Assembly: GCA_038503035.1 (NCBI GenBank) | Contig: JAVSML010020400.1 | Coordinates: 1-64,000 of the forward strand | Length of the DNA stretch: 64,000 bases | From: Crocodylus rhombifer | Lineage: Eukaryota > Chordata > Crocodylia > Crocodylidae | Reading direction: 5' to 3' | Shown here: positions 23,451 through 35,340 of the stretch, piece after piece | Layout: every line of letters begins with the position of its first letter | Position numbering within the stretch: the first letter of the stretch is position 1 | The notes under the pieces: generated by a model | Database searches by the model: none | What the model saw: the letters and a program-made list of their open reading frames with translations, nothing else | What the model was told of the DNA's origin: nothing | Position numbers and translations under genes: made by a program

Positions 23451-23524
23451 AAATGTAGGCTTAAACTCACCTCCATTTACCAGATGCATTAAGCCCAATA
23501 CCATAACCACTTGGCCATCCTGGT
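23451..23524 (-). pseudogene. tRNA-Leu-like relic (anticodon position TAA)
   Basis: Read on the minus strand from 23524, the sequence begins ACCAGGATGGCCAAGTGGTT. That is the acceptor arm, box A and D-arm of eukaryotic tRNA-Leu. It continues with ATGGTATTGGGCTTAATGC, placing TAA at the anticodon. A variable-arm-like stretch follows, then GTGAGTTTAAGCC, a degenerate box B/T-arm. The 3' acceptor strand that should pair with ACCAGGA is missing and the T-arm is mutated, so it cannot make a normal tRNA. It could be a lone tRNA pseudogene or the head of a tRNA-derived SINE. I see no second copy in the window. Confidence 0.6.
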
Positions 23525-23541
23525 GATTTGCTTTTGCATCC

Positions 23542-23655
23542 TGGGATGCTGATATAAGAGACACAGCAGCATGTTAATTATACTCTCAGAGTCACTCTAA
23601 TTAAAATGCCCACCCACCCCCAGCCTCCACCCCAGGAGCATATGTAAAAGTGCCC
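23542..23655. mobile_element. Fold-back TIR element, family 2 (half copy)
   Basis: The segment runs from GGGATGCTGATA through a TCTAATTAAAATGCCCACCC block to GGAGCATATGTAAAAGTGCCC. It corresponds to the right half of the family 2 fold-back at 43253-43400 and ends at the same terminus (GGGCACTTTTACATATGCTCC when read on the minus strand). The left half is missing. It directly adjoins the tRNA-Leu-like relic, which is probably coincidental. Confidence 0.55.
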
Positions 23656-26600
23656 AAGGTATTTATGGTTCAGGCGTACCTATTTCTATAGCCAACAGCA
23701 CACAATAGAATAACATGGCTCACCTCATATACAGCCTCTTGTGATTTCCTAAGTTGAATGACCACATATCTAGTTCCAACTTAAGGATACTGGGGATAAT
23801 CCAGATCAGGGATCAAATTCATACCTCTGATATCAGAGTAAACACCATAATGACACTGCCACCATTCCTCTCCTTGGCCTCAGTGTATGAAGTCATTTAT
23901 AAAATTGTTATTAATGACTCTGATTGCGCTCCAAAATATTCCATCTCACTTATGTTTGGGACTAATTCATGGATCAGGTGATCCTGGAATCTACTATTCC
24001 ACTTCACGAGGACTTTTGAAATTTTGACATTTCTTTGCATTTGAAAATCTTTAAAATGTTTCATATATTGGGATTTTTTTCAAAACACTCATTTGCAGGG
24101 CAAAACGTTCTGTTTTTCATTTTGGGTAGCCCTCCTTCTCTTTGCTCAAATGCCTAGACCTCAGAAACCTTCTTGTTAAAAACGTCATTGAAATTATTAC
24201 ACCTTTTTGATCCATTTACACAGAATATTTCAACAAAACTACATTATACTGAAACTTGTCTAACTAGCTCTACTCATAATAGCTAGTTTTTGGAAGCTTC
24301 AGACCCAGAGCCTTCAAAACGGTGTACATGTAGCTATCTGGTGAGGTTTTCTAACTCCAAATATACTAGAACCAGGAGCAAGTATAATCAAGTGAGCAAC
24401 AGAAGAAGACCAAAAAGGACAGGGGAGTGCAGTAATGCAGGGATGCAGCCTGCCACTTCAGCTGTGTCGCAGATGAGCTCCTGATGGGGGACCTGGCTAG
24501 TGCCCATGCTTGCATGTGACTCCAGAGCCCAGGAGGTGAGCATCACTGTCACTGCTTGTCACCTACTTTCTCCTGCTGCTGAATCCAGTGGGAAGGGGGA
24601 AAGAAAGGTGGGGGCAGGGGAGAAGAAGCAGCAGTGTTCACACCCTAGACTTTGGAACTGCATGAAAGCAGGGGCTCTAGCCAGTGCCCGCCCCAGTCAG
24701 CTGGTGAGCTCCAAGCTCACTACTCACATGGACCACAGGCAGGAGTCCTGCACTGCCCAGGCAGGCAGCTCAAGCCTCACTGCTCATGCATAGCACAGTC
24801 AAAGGCAGGGGGATGCACCCTACTTGCCATGTTCCTGGATCTGCTATTGGAGAAGCATCATAAGCATCTTTAAAAAACCTGGTAAAACTTTATTGCTAGT
24901 TTCTATATCCACAAGGAGATAGAGAGCCTTACACAAGACATGCAGTTGCTGTGGTAACATTACACTGCCCCTCTGGCGACTGCAGCAGCAAGGTGTCGAC
25001 ATATCACGCCTCAATGGTTTTACCATCCTTAGATGTGGAGAGGGATATGGGAATGTTATCGCAAGTAATTCTCATTTGCTCTCGTGCAAAGACTCTCAGA
25101 GGATATAAAGCTTGAAGACTGGCCTTTCACTTTTTCTTACTAGAGGAAAGGATATGTGTTTCTCTTCCCTCTAAAGAAAGTTTACACCTTTATTTCTGAA
25201 ATGCAGAGGAAGAAAGTCTTTGAATAATACATTTCTAGAGTGTTTGTGTTCAAGTGTCAGGGATGGCTGAACTCCTTTGAACCATGGAGCAGTTAGAAAA
25301 CTGTACACCTGAAGTCAGCTATGAAATGGCTCTGCAGCAACAAAAAGTCACTGAAAAACACAAGGCACACCTCTGGGAATGAACCTTAACCACTGTCTCT
25401 TCTTTGATCTGGTTCCAGAGCAATGGCCAGTTGGACCAGGGGTGTGGAGAAAGACATTTTTTCTGCTTTTGGCTAAGAAATTATTGGTGGGGAAAGGTTT
25501 TTAAGAAAATAAAATTTAAGATTAAAAATTGAAAGAAGTGCTTCAGTGCTGTGCCTGGCTCTTGCAGCAGTAGACTGTTATTATTTTAACAGTGATGACT
25601 TGCCAGTATTTTTAAATGGGTGCCTGTAAAATTTCCCCATCTGCCTATGATGAGCAGAAAGATACAGGGTGCATGTACACACACACTCTTGCATTTATAA
25701 AAATGCAAGGACAAAGGACTGGGAAAACTATTGTATCTCTTCTAATTTAAAGGAGACAAAATCCTTCAGCGAATGAGCATATATTTTCCAATATGCTCAG
25801 CTTTGAACAGATTCCAATCAGGCAACAAAATGAAGTAGACATATTTCCAAAGGTGCCCAGCACCCAACAGCTCTTGTTCTCAGTGACAGCTGCTGGACAC
25901 CAAGTACTTTTGAAAATACAGCATCCAGCTTCCAGCCTGGGAGCATTTATACCATATGGGAGCCTGTGTCCTGTGATAATGCTGCCTATGTCTTGCACCA
26001 GATGGAAAATTGAACAAATTGTAATTGGCTACATCCATTGAACAGCCGTAGCAGAAATGGGAAACAGAAATGCAAGGTAATCATAATAAAAACCAGCAGA
26101 TAAAAGTTTGTTCATCAGCATTCTCAGAACATATGTGACACTGCAACATTTGTGTGAAACAGAAAGGGACAGATATGTGGGTAGTCTACAAAAAGTCTTT
26201 GGGATCTTGTAGGATGAAAGATGATGAACTATAAATGTCAGACATTATATCCTAATACCTTCAATTTCCTTCTGTGCCTTATTAAAACTGCCAAGGGGTC
26301 TACAGTATAACCATAATGAATAGTATTACAGACTAGGAGCAGCTGTGTCTATTTCCTTTTCCCAGAGGGTTTATTTGTTATGCTAACGGAAGTTGATACC
26401 ATAGAGAGTAAAGATTCAGTTTATGAACTTTGTCCCTAAACTAGACGTCTTCATAACTGACAGAAAAGTGATCCCACTCTACATAATCAAATGCTTTTTC
26501 TGCTTCGGTTGAGATTTTAACACTTGCTAGTTTTGATTACAGACGTTAAATTAAATCATCAATTTGAATTTTGAGGAGTTAAAAATCCTACTATAAAATA

Positions 26601-27097
26601 CTGTTTATCTTGTTGAATTATGATAGATGATATTTCTTCAAGGCTACTGGCCAAGACCTAAGGCCCCAATCTTAGCAACCCTTCAGCATATGCTATGATG
26701 GATATAAGTAACCACGCTGAATTCAGCTTGACATAGATTCTGTTGCTGACTGTCACATTTCAAATTTCCTTTCCAGTTGAATATAAACATTTGTTTACAT
26801 TTGAAGTTTTATTTAAAGAGCAAGGTTTAAAAGAGTTATCATGAATGAATGACAGAATTTTTAATGGAACAGTGTTAAAGAAAGCAGAATAATCCTTTGT
26901 ACTTTGAAAGTTATTTAGGAAATTGTTACTAATGTTTTTGGGAGCAAAAAATAACTACATTTTCATTTTCTTTTCACTACCTTATGTCCTATTTACAGTA
27001 AAACATTCTGTGCTTCCCCATTCACATTTCATAAAAGCCTACTAGTTTTTAGATCATATATTTTCTGTTAACGTATACTTACTGTTATAGAGTCTGT
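23656..27097. other. Low-copy DNA with a GC-richer patch, no gene seen
   Basis: Mostly AT-rich DNA. A GC-richer patch at about 24410-24840 has several overlapping ORFs without domains. No TIRs were found around it. Confidence 0.45.
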
Positions 27098-27602
27098 GGG
27101 CATGCCTACATGTGCAATTAATGTGAAGCAATAAACTTCAAAGTTTATTGCTCTGTAGTTTATTGTTTTGGGGCACACTGTTTAAATGTGTGCCTGGGAG
27201 GCATAAATTCCTGAGCAATATACTCCAGAGTATATTGCCATATGAACATGCGCCCAGGACTGTAGCAGGTTGAGCTGGGTTGAAGCAGCACTGACTGACA
27301 GAGAGTCCAAGGGGTCAGCCTATCAGCCTGGGGTAGCTCCATTGATTCAACATGTAGTGGATGAGGGGCTGGCTGGGGCATGAGGGCATTTCAGTGCAGG
27401 GATAGCCGGCAGACAGTCAGGGCAGGGCAGCAGCTTCATGTGCATTGCTGTTGAGTTTTTTACTCTGCAACAGGATAGTACTTGTATTTAGAAGTAAATT
27501 AGTTTACTCCAACCTAATAGGGGCTCATGTGTACACACCTGAGATGTTTACTGCACAGTTATTTAGTCTACTGCACAGTAATCGTCTCATGTAGACACGC
27601 CC
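27098..27602. mobile_element. TIR element, family 1 (about 505 bp) with GC-rich core
   Basis: The left end is GGGCATGCCTACATGTGCAA and the right end, on the minus strand, is GGGCGTGTCTACATGAGACG, giving a 15-bp imperfect TIR. Inside the left end is a perfect 10-bp-arm hairpin (CAATAAACTT / AAGTTTATTG, 27130-27151). The right end repeats CTACTGCACAGT motifs shared with the copy at 10984. The core (about 27240-27440) is distinctly GC-richer than the AT-rich arms. No transposase is encoded. Flanking target duplications are not evident, perhaps from age. Confidence 0.65.
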
Positions 27603-28936
27603 GGTGACATCTAAATTTTTAATCCCTTGGAATGGAGTAATAAACTTTAAAAATAGTGTTGTAGAAACTCTTATCAGTTACCATTGGCTTTGTGACTGAT
27701 TATTAAAGAACAAAGGAAAGGCCCATTTTATGAATACTAAGTGCCATTGTGGAAAGCAGTGCTGAATTTTTAACTCTAGTAAGATTTACCAAACTAAAGG
27801 TATTTGCTGAGACAGTAATTTTCCACTTCCCTTGTTTGAGAAGTTTGTCTTGACAATTATTTTTCACTAAGTTTGTCTCATCTAATAATAACCAGGAAGT
27901 TGGCTCCTCAGTTATCTAAAATATAGGTGTTTCTTCTGTTCCTAATATGAACTTTTAACTAAATCCCTTCCTGTCTTCAACCTAAATTCTGGAGCATAAT
28001 TCTTGTGTCTACAGCAGAAAAGTAATTAGAAACCTGGGAGTTCCCCCATACCACCCACAGGTTTCTCAGTTAATTTTTAACAGTAAAGAATGCATTTTCA
28101 TTTCTGTGATATGGAACCTTTACACCTAAAAATAAAAAAAAATCTGTAATCTTGCCTGGTTTCTTCCTAATGGAGAAGTTGGATTAAAATTCTGCTGGGA
28201 TTGATCTGAAATGCATCCCATGAGAGTTATCTCTGCTTTGATCTATCATTAAAACTGTATTTAGAAATGAAATATAAAGTGAGGAAAAGAAAAACAAATG
28301 ACTCAACAACAGTGTAAGAGGAGCAATAGAAAAAACTTAAACTTGAACCAGACACAAGCCAGTCTTCAACAACAGTAATAGCAACATAGCAGCATATAAA
28401 CCCCAAATTTCAGTCAAATGACCATGAAGAGGGCTGAGTCTCAGAAGCTCTTATGCAGTTGTAGCCTACCATTATCTTTTATTTAAAGTTATTCAGGAAA
28501 GGAAGGGGGAAATGTGTATTTCTTCTCCTTTTAGTTTTTATAGATTACTTCAAAGGCCTTCTTTTTTAAATGGTGGTATGTGTGCATATGCACATACCCA
28601 TGTGGATTGGAGGCAGCTGCCTGTTTTTCACACCTTAGAAGATGGAATGGCAAGTGTTGCCTTCCCTGGTTTTGCTAGAAGACTCCTTGAAGGATCAGGA
28701 AGTGCCCTGACCCTACTTTCAATTTCACCAATGTAAATCAAGAGCAACTCATTTGACCTCAATATGGAATTGACAGAAGTGTAGTGTTAAGGGTGCTCTG
28801 GGCTCTCTACTACAGCCTCAACTCAGGCAGACATTTCACAGTGAAAGCTTTCCCACACACATTTCAGATAAATCACCTTTAACAAAACCAAGTGAAATGG
28901 GGTTTAGCTAGGATTCACTATAGTGGCCTCTACCAT
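27603..28936. other. Low-copy AT-rich DNA, no gene seen
   Basis: No recognisable ORF or repeat. Confidence 0.5.
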
Positions 28937-29502
28937 GGTTGCCAAATTAATTTTTACAGTCAGTAAAAATTCAGGCTAAAAACACCTGTCCATAAAGTCC
29001 ATAAATACATTTAAGTCCATAAAAATGATCAAGCTCTGACTGCTTCCTTCCCCCAACTCCCCCACCAGGTCCCTCTTAGAAAGAAGCTGGACATCCAGAG
29101 TTTCACTGAAGCACAGAGAGTGCAGAGCAGCACCACCTGGTATCTAAGTGGGAAGACCCAATTTCCCTATATTCATGTGTTGTAATACTACTGGATTATA
29201 GGTAGACTTCTTTGAGTATCCATGCTGGAATGGGGGAAGTAGAGCCAGTGAGGGTAAGGCGGGGGATGGACTGGGGGGAGGGGAGGACAGCATGGTGCAA
29301 AGTGCAGTTGAGAATGTCAGGGTGAGGGGTGAATAGGGGGCCCCTGTGATGGGGGCAGCATGGTATAAAACCATAGCTTCAGTCATGCAGGACTGCCAAC
29401 CCAATTTTTTTTACTGACAGTAAAGACACATATCAGTGAAAAAACTGTCTGTCAGTAAAAAGTGTGCAGATTGTAAATAAAAAAATCTTAGGATGGCAGC
29501 TC
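28937..29502. mobile_element. Candidate element with repeated GCCAA...TTTTTAC ends
   Basis: GTTGCCAAATTAATTTTTACAGTCAGTAAAAA at 28937 recurs in similar form (CTGCCAACCC, then a T-run and ACTGACAGTAAA) at 29393. It appears inverted at 29440-29502, ending GGATGGCAG. The stretch 29393-29502 can thus fold back on itself, and a GC-richer piece lies between the two direct copies. This fits a small non-autonomous DNA element, or two copies flanking unrelated DNA. There is no coding sequence. Confidence 0.35.
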
Positions 29503-31433
29503 TAATCTCTTCACAAAGGTGAATTTCACCATATGTGCCAAAGTTGTCACCCAGCCAGGTGGGTCATGGGCAGAGGTAGATTTGCCTTCTAATATAGACT
29601 GATGCCATCTCCCCAAGTTCCCCAACCTGTAAAATATGCATGTTATGACCTTGCTGCACATATCCTTTCCTAGGTATCAAATGAGCAGCAAGTGTAATAT
29701 AGAGGCCCCAGTTTGTGCTTAGCATTGGTGGGGAGAGGGAAAAATTAACTAAATGTAAAAAAAAAATAACTAAATTTAAAAAAAATTAAAGGAAGGCTTT
29801 AATTTTTACCCTTGAAATTCCCAAGTGTCCTCCAAGTTATAAATCATAAATTGTGTCACAACAAGGGAAGACATTAACTACAGGATGCATCATTCTCTTC
29901 AGCACAGCTAGCACTGGTTGCCAAAATATTGTCCTATTAATGAATGTAATTCCCTTTTCACATTCCCTGTTCTTATTGCAGGAATATAAAGCCAGCAATA
30001 CCTCTGTATGAATTTGCTGTTGCAGCTGCTATAATCAAGTCTGTCATGAACTCTCTGCCTCTTAGTTCAAAGAGCAAGATTCTACCATCACACCGCTATG
30101 GCACTTCTAAATGGCCAAATATAATTGGGTTCAGTAAAGTTCAAAGCTATGCTCTAGCTTCCTCATATCAAAGACCATTGATTCAGAAGTGCATTGAAAT
30201 GCAGAAGGGTGTTAAGAAAGTTGTGAACAGAGCACATTTAGAACAGCCCTGCTTGATTCCAGGACCCAGTATACATGTAGTTTTTTGGTTAAACTTTCAA
30301 GAACTCAGGTGTGGTCCCCTGGAGAAGGTTTTATCCCTTCCTATAATTGCTGCAAAAATATCTCATTCTTGCTAATGTACTTTGCCTATTTCATGGCTGA
30401 TACTTGAGACTCATTTACATTTTTTTTAAATGTCAAGGCTTTCTCAGGAGATTGTTCATTCATTATATTTATTTTCTTGGACATAATTTAACAAACCTTC
30501 CCTGAAGAATTTTCAGCTTTGCCGAACAGTAGCTCAAGTGAGAGCTAAAGGCAAATGGTCTAAAAGAAAGTAATGGGCCAATGCACCTCCAGAGGATTCA
30601 TCTGCCCCAAAACTCGTTTTAATAATTCTTCCCCACATAGTGGGGGGAAAAAGAAAAAAGAAACTGAAATGCTGGTTGTTACTATGAAATAGCAATTCCC
30701 ACACACTTGAATGTTTGGCAATACCAGTTCTTCAACCTTTTGTGGTCAGAAGTCTCAGCTCCTAATTCCTGGTTCAGTGTCAGTACCTTCCTTACAATCA
30801 GTTGCATGCCTAAATCCACCATGGACCTCAGGGTGCTCTAATAACACTTTTGCAGCATTAAGAGGGGAGTGTCATGAACACCATGCTTGACTACAGCTCA
30901 GAGATCAGTGGCTGCACTGTTGTAGTGGAGATCTGATTGCTACTGCTTCTGAACTCTGAATTTTGGTCCCCCAAACCTAATTTTTAGTCTAATACAGCAA
31001 GATAACTAACCTCACTGTGTACTGTGTTTCTAAATTAATGCAATTATAGTCCTAATCATTTTGTGAGATGTAAATAAGCAAAAGAGGTTAACTAGAGGCT
31101 ATATTGGGTTCATATAGTTCCACATATGCACAGGAAAAGTTTAATCTTTCAATATTCTATTGTTTATGAAGAACAGAGAAATACAGAACTGGAAGTACCC
31201 ACCTGGACCATCAAAACCATGCCCTTGAAACTGGAACTAATACTATAATGGACATTAGACCCAGATTGGCCTACAAGAGCATTCCTTCCACATGCCTACT
31301 TCCCTGGGCACCAAAACACCCTATAATAGAAGTTGACTTAGAAGACATAGAAGTTTTTGTACAGGTCTCCTGTACAAGACTTAGAAGTTTTTGTACAGGA
31401 GACCCATACTATAATTCAGGGAATGTGTTAATG
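29503..31433. other. Low-copy DNA with one short local duplication
   Basis: A 109-codon plus-strand ORF at 30046-30375 has no recognisable domain and is not called. At 31340-31407 a segment of about 20 bp (TAGAAGTTTTTGTACAGG) is duplicated. The first copy is followed by GTCTCCTGTAC, which makes a 7-bp-arm hairpin. Confidence 0.45.
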
Positions 31434-31670
31434 CAGTGGTGCTCAACTTATCCAGAGCCCCTGGGCTGGTTGAGTGACATAGGGCCATTCCTTGGGATGG
31501 ATTTGGAGTATGGGACCACATGATGTGGTCTGCAGAGCTGAAATTTGGTGGCAGAACAGTAAGTGGTGTCACTCCTGAAACCATAATGGCCACCTCTCCT
31601 CCCACCATTAAATTTCCAGTTCAATGGGCAGCCTCCCGGGCCATAAAACATGTCTCTCCCTCTGGATCCA
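31434..31670. mobile_element. hAT-like terminal fragment (CAGTGGTGCTCAAC...)
   Basis: The sequence starting CAGTGGTGCTCAACTTATCC has the form of left ends of vertebrate hAT/Charlie-type transposons (CAGTGGTTCTCAAC type). The matching right end is not visible nearby. It is called from end similarity only, and the extent is uncertain. Confidence 0.35.
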
Positions 31671-33014
31671 GACCAGAGGCAGGCAATAATTTTTGGTGGA
31701 GGGGTGCTTAATGAGTTGCTGTGAGCTGTTGAGGGCCACATGGGTAGTCCCACCCCTTGACAGTTGCCCTGCTCCCTGGTCACTATCTTGGGACTGAAAG
31801 TCCCCCCCTCTAACCCCTGACATTTGCTACTGGAATTCTCTCCATTTGCCTCCCAGAAATATTCCTTTTGGGAGTGAGGGGCAGTCCATCTTAGAACCAG
31901 AAAAAACACAAATCAAATACTAAAAGTCAAAGACTCACTATAACATATTTTAATTTTATTACAAAAAATATTTTTGTCATGAACTGTGTTTGCATAGTGT
32001 ATATAGAGGTGATTGGACAATAACTCAAAAATAAATTCTTAATTTTATATATTATGGGGGGAGAGGTTGTGTGATGTATGCGTGTGGTGTGCGTGTGTGT
32101 CCATGTGTGGGGTGTGTGTGTGCTGGAGGGTGAAAGGAGGTGGGTGGGTATGTGGTAGAATGTGGAAGTGAATGCAGAGGCATAGGGTATATTGAGGGGC
32201 TATGTATATATGGGGGGTTGTGGCAGCATCCCTTCTCTGCAGCACAGCCCCTGCAGGGAAGGCAGCAGGCTCAAATGCCTCGGGCTTCTCTCTGGTGCTG
32301 CGCAGCCCCAGCAAGGAATACACCTGGCTGCAGCATGTGGGGCTTCCCTCCTTGTGTTGCAAGTGCAGGGGCTGCACATGAGTGGCGGAGAATGTCAGTG
32401 ATACAGGCAGCCGAGCAGAGGCTGCTCCTCTCACTGTGATGTGCAGTGTTGGCCAGAGCCAAACCTGGGCCCTGCAGGCCCTACTTTTTGCAGCTGCCAC
32501 TGCCTACTAGGGCTGCATGCCATGGAGAGTTTGTGGGGTGGGGAGTCCCCACACCCACCACTCTCCCTCATACCCACCAGCCACACTCTGGGCTCCTTCC
32601 CGGAGCCTACTGAATCTCTGTGCTCCATGCTGCCACTGCCCCTGTCCCCCCGAGCTTGGGCTCTGTGCTGCCAGCAGCCACACTCTGGGCTCCCTCCCAG
32701 CTGCAGCCCTGTCCCCACTGCTTCCCTATCTGTTCAAATCCAGCAGGAGACCAGGGAAGCAAGCAGGTCCCAGGGCCTGTGGCAGCAGCAGCCCCACACA
32801 GAAGCTGCATGCTGGCCGGCCAGGCCCTTCCACACAAAAGGGTGGGAGTGAGGCAATAGGATATATTTTTGGAGCTGTGTGTACATGCGAGCACCTTACT
32901 CCCACCCTTGTGGGCAGAAGGGCTAGGAGGGGTGCAATTTGTTGTGGGGGGGCAGGATGAAAGTACTTGGCAGGCTGGATCCGGCACGCAGACTGTATTT
33001 TGCCCGTCCCTTCG
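31671..33014. mobile_element. hAT-like non-autonomous element with GC-rich interior
   Basis: The right boundary reads, on the minus strand, AAGGGACGGGCAAAATACAG followed by a GCCGGATCCAGCC block. This is the well-known hAT end of the GGGCAAAATACGGCCCGCGG type. A possible partner left end, CAGAGGCAGGCAATAATTTTT, is at 31671. The interior is GC-rich (32200-32960) with a GT-rich patch at 32060-32125, and no transposase domain was found. The two ends are only loosely complementary and I could not match target duplications. The element may therefore be two partial copies. Confidence 0.4.
32060..32125. repeat. GT-rich simple repeat
   Basis: Irregular GTGTG units on the plus strand, interrupted by CC and AT, produce spurious Thr/His-rich ORFs on the minus strand. 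Confidence 0.75.
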
Positions 33015-34725
33015 AGTTTCCTCAAGTCCACAAACTGGACAGCAGGGCAATTGCCATTAATTGTCACAGTGAACACCGCTTGCCACACTTCCACATATGT
33101 AGCCCCATAGGAAGCCCTGAAGACCAGGTACCATGGTTTCATGGGGCAAATCTAGCCCTCATGAATATCTTGGTCACGACATATGTTAAAAGAATATCCA
33201 TCCAAGGAAGATCCCAACAAGTAGCTCATCTTCACACACACACCCCTCCAAAGGAAAGTAAAAGAAAAAGAAAGCTGTGCATCGAGGGCGGGGGTGAGGG
33301 GAAGAATCCATTCCAGAACACTACAGGTGATCAGCAGAAGCCTTCAAACATGAAGTTAGTTAGATACAATGCAAATACAGTACTACGAGCTAATTGGAAG
33401 CTTATCTTAAAGTGGAAAGGGATGAACAGAAGAAACATGATCTAGAAAGGGCTGTCACAACCACCACATTGCTTTTTAGTTTCTTATCTAAGCCATACAA
33501 TTCTCTATAGTCCAAGCTAAAGCACATATTCAAAAAGGAGACTGTTTTCAAGGACCCTGAGCTAAGAGAATCAGGGAGCAGGTCATGAGCAGCCCATCCT
33601 ATGGATTAGATAGATAGAAGCACATTCATTTGGACTGGGGCATGGGTAGTTCAAACAGTGTAAGGAGTTGAGAACCCAGGACAGGAACCAAGGGCACTTT
33701 TACACATGCTCCAGGGGGGCAACAAGGGAGTTGGGTGTCTGTCATCATCCAACAACATCTGGATTGAAAAACAGCCATCAACCATAGATGACCACACTCT
33801 ACTTTCACTTTTCTGTGAAGTGGAGTAATATCTGAAATTGAGTGAGAATGTTGAACTAAGAGTTTTTCTCTCTGTCTGTGTAGAAATAGAAACTATTAAT
33901 ATATTTAATTTGTTAATAAAGTTAGATTTTAGTTAAGCTGAATGATGTAAGGTGCATTCCATGTTCACTCTGGGTTGATTATGCTTTAGCGATCCTTTAG
34001 TGCCATGGACGCATACCAACATCTACAGAAACCCCAAAGTAGTCACCTTGGAGATGAAGTCTAATCACTAGCAAAGATACAGTCTATATTTCAGAAGCCA
34101 AAGTAAAAAGCCAAGGCACCAGGCAGAAGTCAAAAGACAAAGTCAAAGTAAAATTCTAATTTGCAGATTGGTGGAAAAGTAAGCTCCAAGACTGAAGATG
34201 CTTTTTGTATTCAAGGTCAGCTTTCTTGGGCTGTTTTTTAACTGTTGTTTGTAGGTCCCAGATGTAGTTAGTAACTGAAACACCACAATGGTAAGTGCAT
34301 ACTGTGGAGCTAGCATAAGTCTAAATAATGGATATTATGCTCTTAAGCTTGTATAGATAGACGTTTTCAACATATAATTAATAAGAAATAGCATGGGAAA
34401 GTAGAATAAAGTCTGTTGATCCAGGTCATTAGTATCAGGCCAGGGCAGGTGCAGTCAGCTGCTTTTTGGAAAGCACTAATGGTCATTACAAGTAACAGCT
34501 GTAGTACCTGGATGTTCTGTTGATAAAAACTGAATTATGTGATTAATTAATTAAGTAATTAATTAAAATTCTATTTAATGATAGTACATTCTTATTCACT
34601 GAATATGGCCAGACAGAAATGTATAATGACTTGTTGACAGCTTTAAGCATTTTCATCAAAAGGCCCATGCCAAGCTACAGACAGAGAAAAATGCTCTCAG
34701 GGAAAATGGCCCCACTGGGTGAACT
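33015..34725. other. Low-copy DNA; isolated family 2 end at 33697
   Basis: No gene is seen. GGGCACTTTTACACATGCTCC at about 33696-33716 matches the terminus of family 2 fold-back elements, but the rest of the element cannot be followed. Confidence 0.45.
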
Positions 34726-35340
34726 TGTATTTTGCCCCCATCCCTTTCCTTGTGAGTCATCAGGGCTGCTGCAAGCCGAGGCAGATGGGCAGGGGCGCAG
34801 GGTGCAGACCAGTATGGAGGCAGAGCTGCATGGTGTGCCAGGAGGGCAGATGGGCAGGCACTGCTGCTACTGCTTGCAAGCAAGGCAGGCAGACTGAAGC
34901 AGGCACCATCCCACCTGCATGTGCCCAGCTGGCTTCTCCTGAGCAGCAGCTGGAGAAGGCTGGGCTGGGCTGGGCAGGGAGATGGCAGGAGGGCAGCTGG
35001 GTGTGCTGAAGGCCAGAGAAGGCAGGAGGGATAGTGCATGGGGTGTGGGGGTACCCAGGCAGACTTCTACCTTCCCCAAGCCTGCCTGGGCTTCCTGTGC
35101 CCTATGCACCATCCCCACCCCCTTCTCAAGCTGCCAGCCACCCTCCTGCCACCTCCCTGCACTGCCTCAGAGGCAAGCCAGCCTGTTCTCAGGTGGCTCC
35201 AGGTGTCCTACCCGCCCCAGGAGCCTGCTGAAGGCAGAAGTGGCAAGGGGCCCAATCCTTTTTTTTCTGTGGAGCCTACCACCTCTCCCATGGCTGGGGA
35301 GTGAGCTGACAAATTAATGGCACAGATCAACAGTCCCCCA
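34726..35340. other. GC-rich block beginning with a hAT-like end motif
   Basis: At 34727 the sequence CTTGTATTTTGCCCCCATCCC resembles the hAT right end at 32995-33014 in the same orientation. About 600 bp of GC-rich DNA follows with ORFs in many frames and no domain. A poly-A run at about 35369-35386 lies just downstream. It may be a decayed element interior, but this is not certain. Confidence 0.35.

Noticed and set aside
30046..30375. 109-codon ORF as a possible exon
   Set aside because: No recognisable homology, no splice or promoter support. The length is within chance expectation for a 64-kb window.
31340..31407. Local direct repeat and GTACAGG hairpin considered as a regulatory site or attachment site
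   Set aside because: A short tandem slip with a palindrome explains it. There is no gene or integrase context.
32140..33445. Overlapping ORFs of 95-168 codons in the hAT-like region
   Set aside because: GC-rich shadows on both strands with no transposase signature (no hAT dimerisation or DDE blocks).
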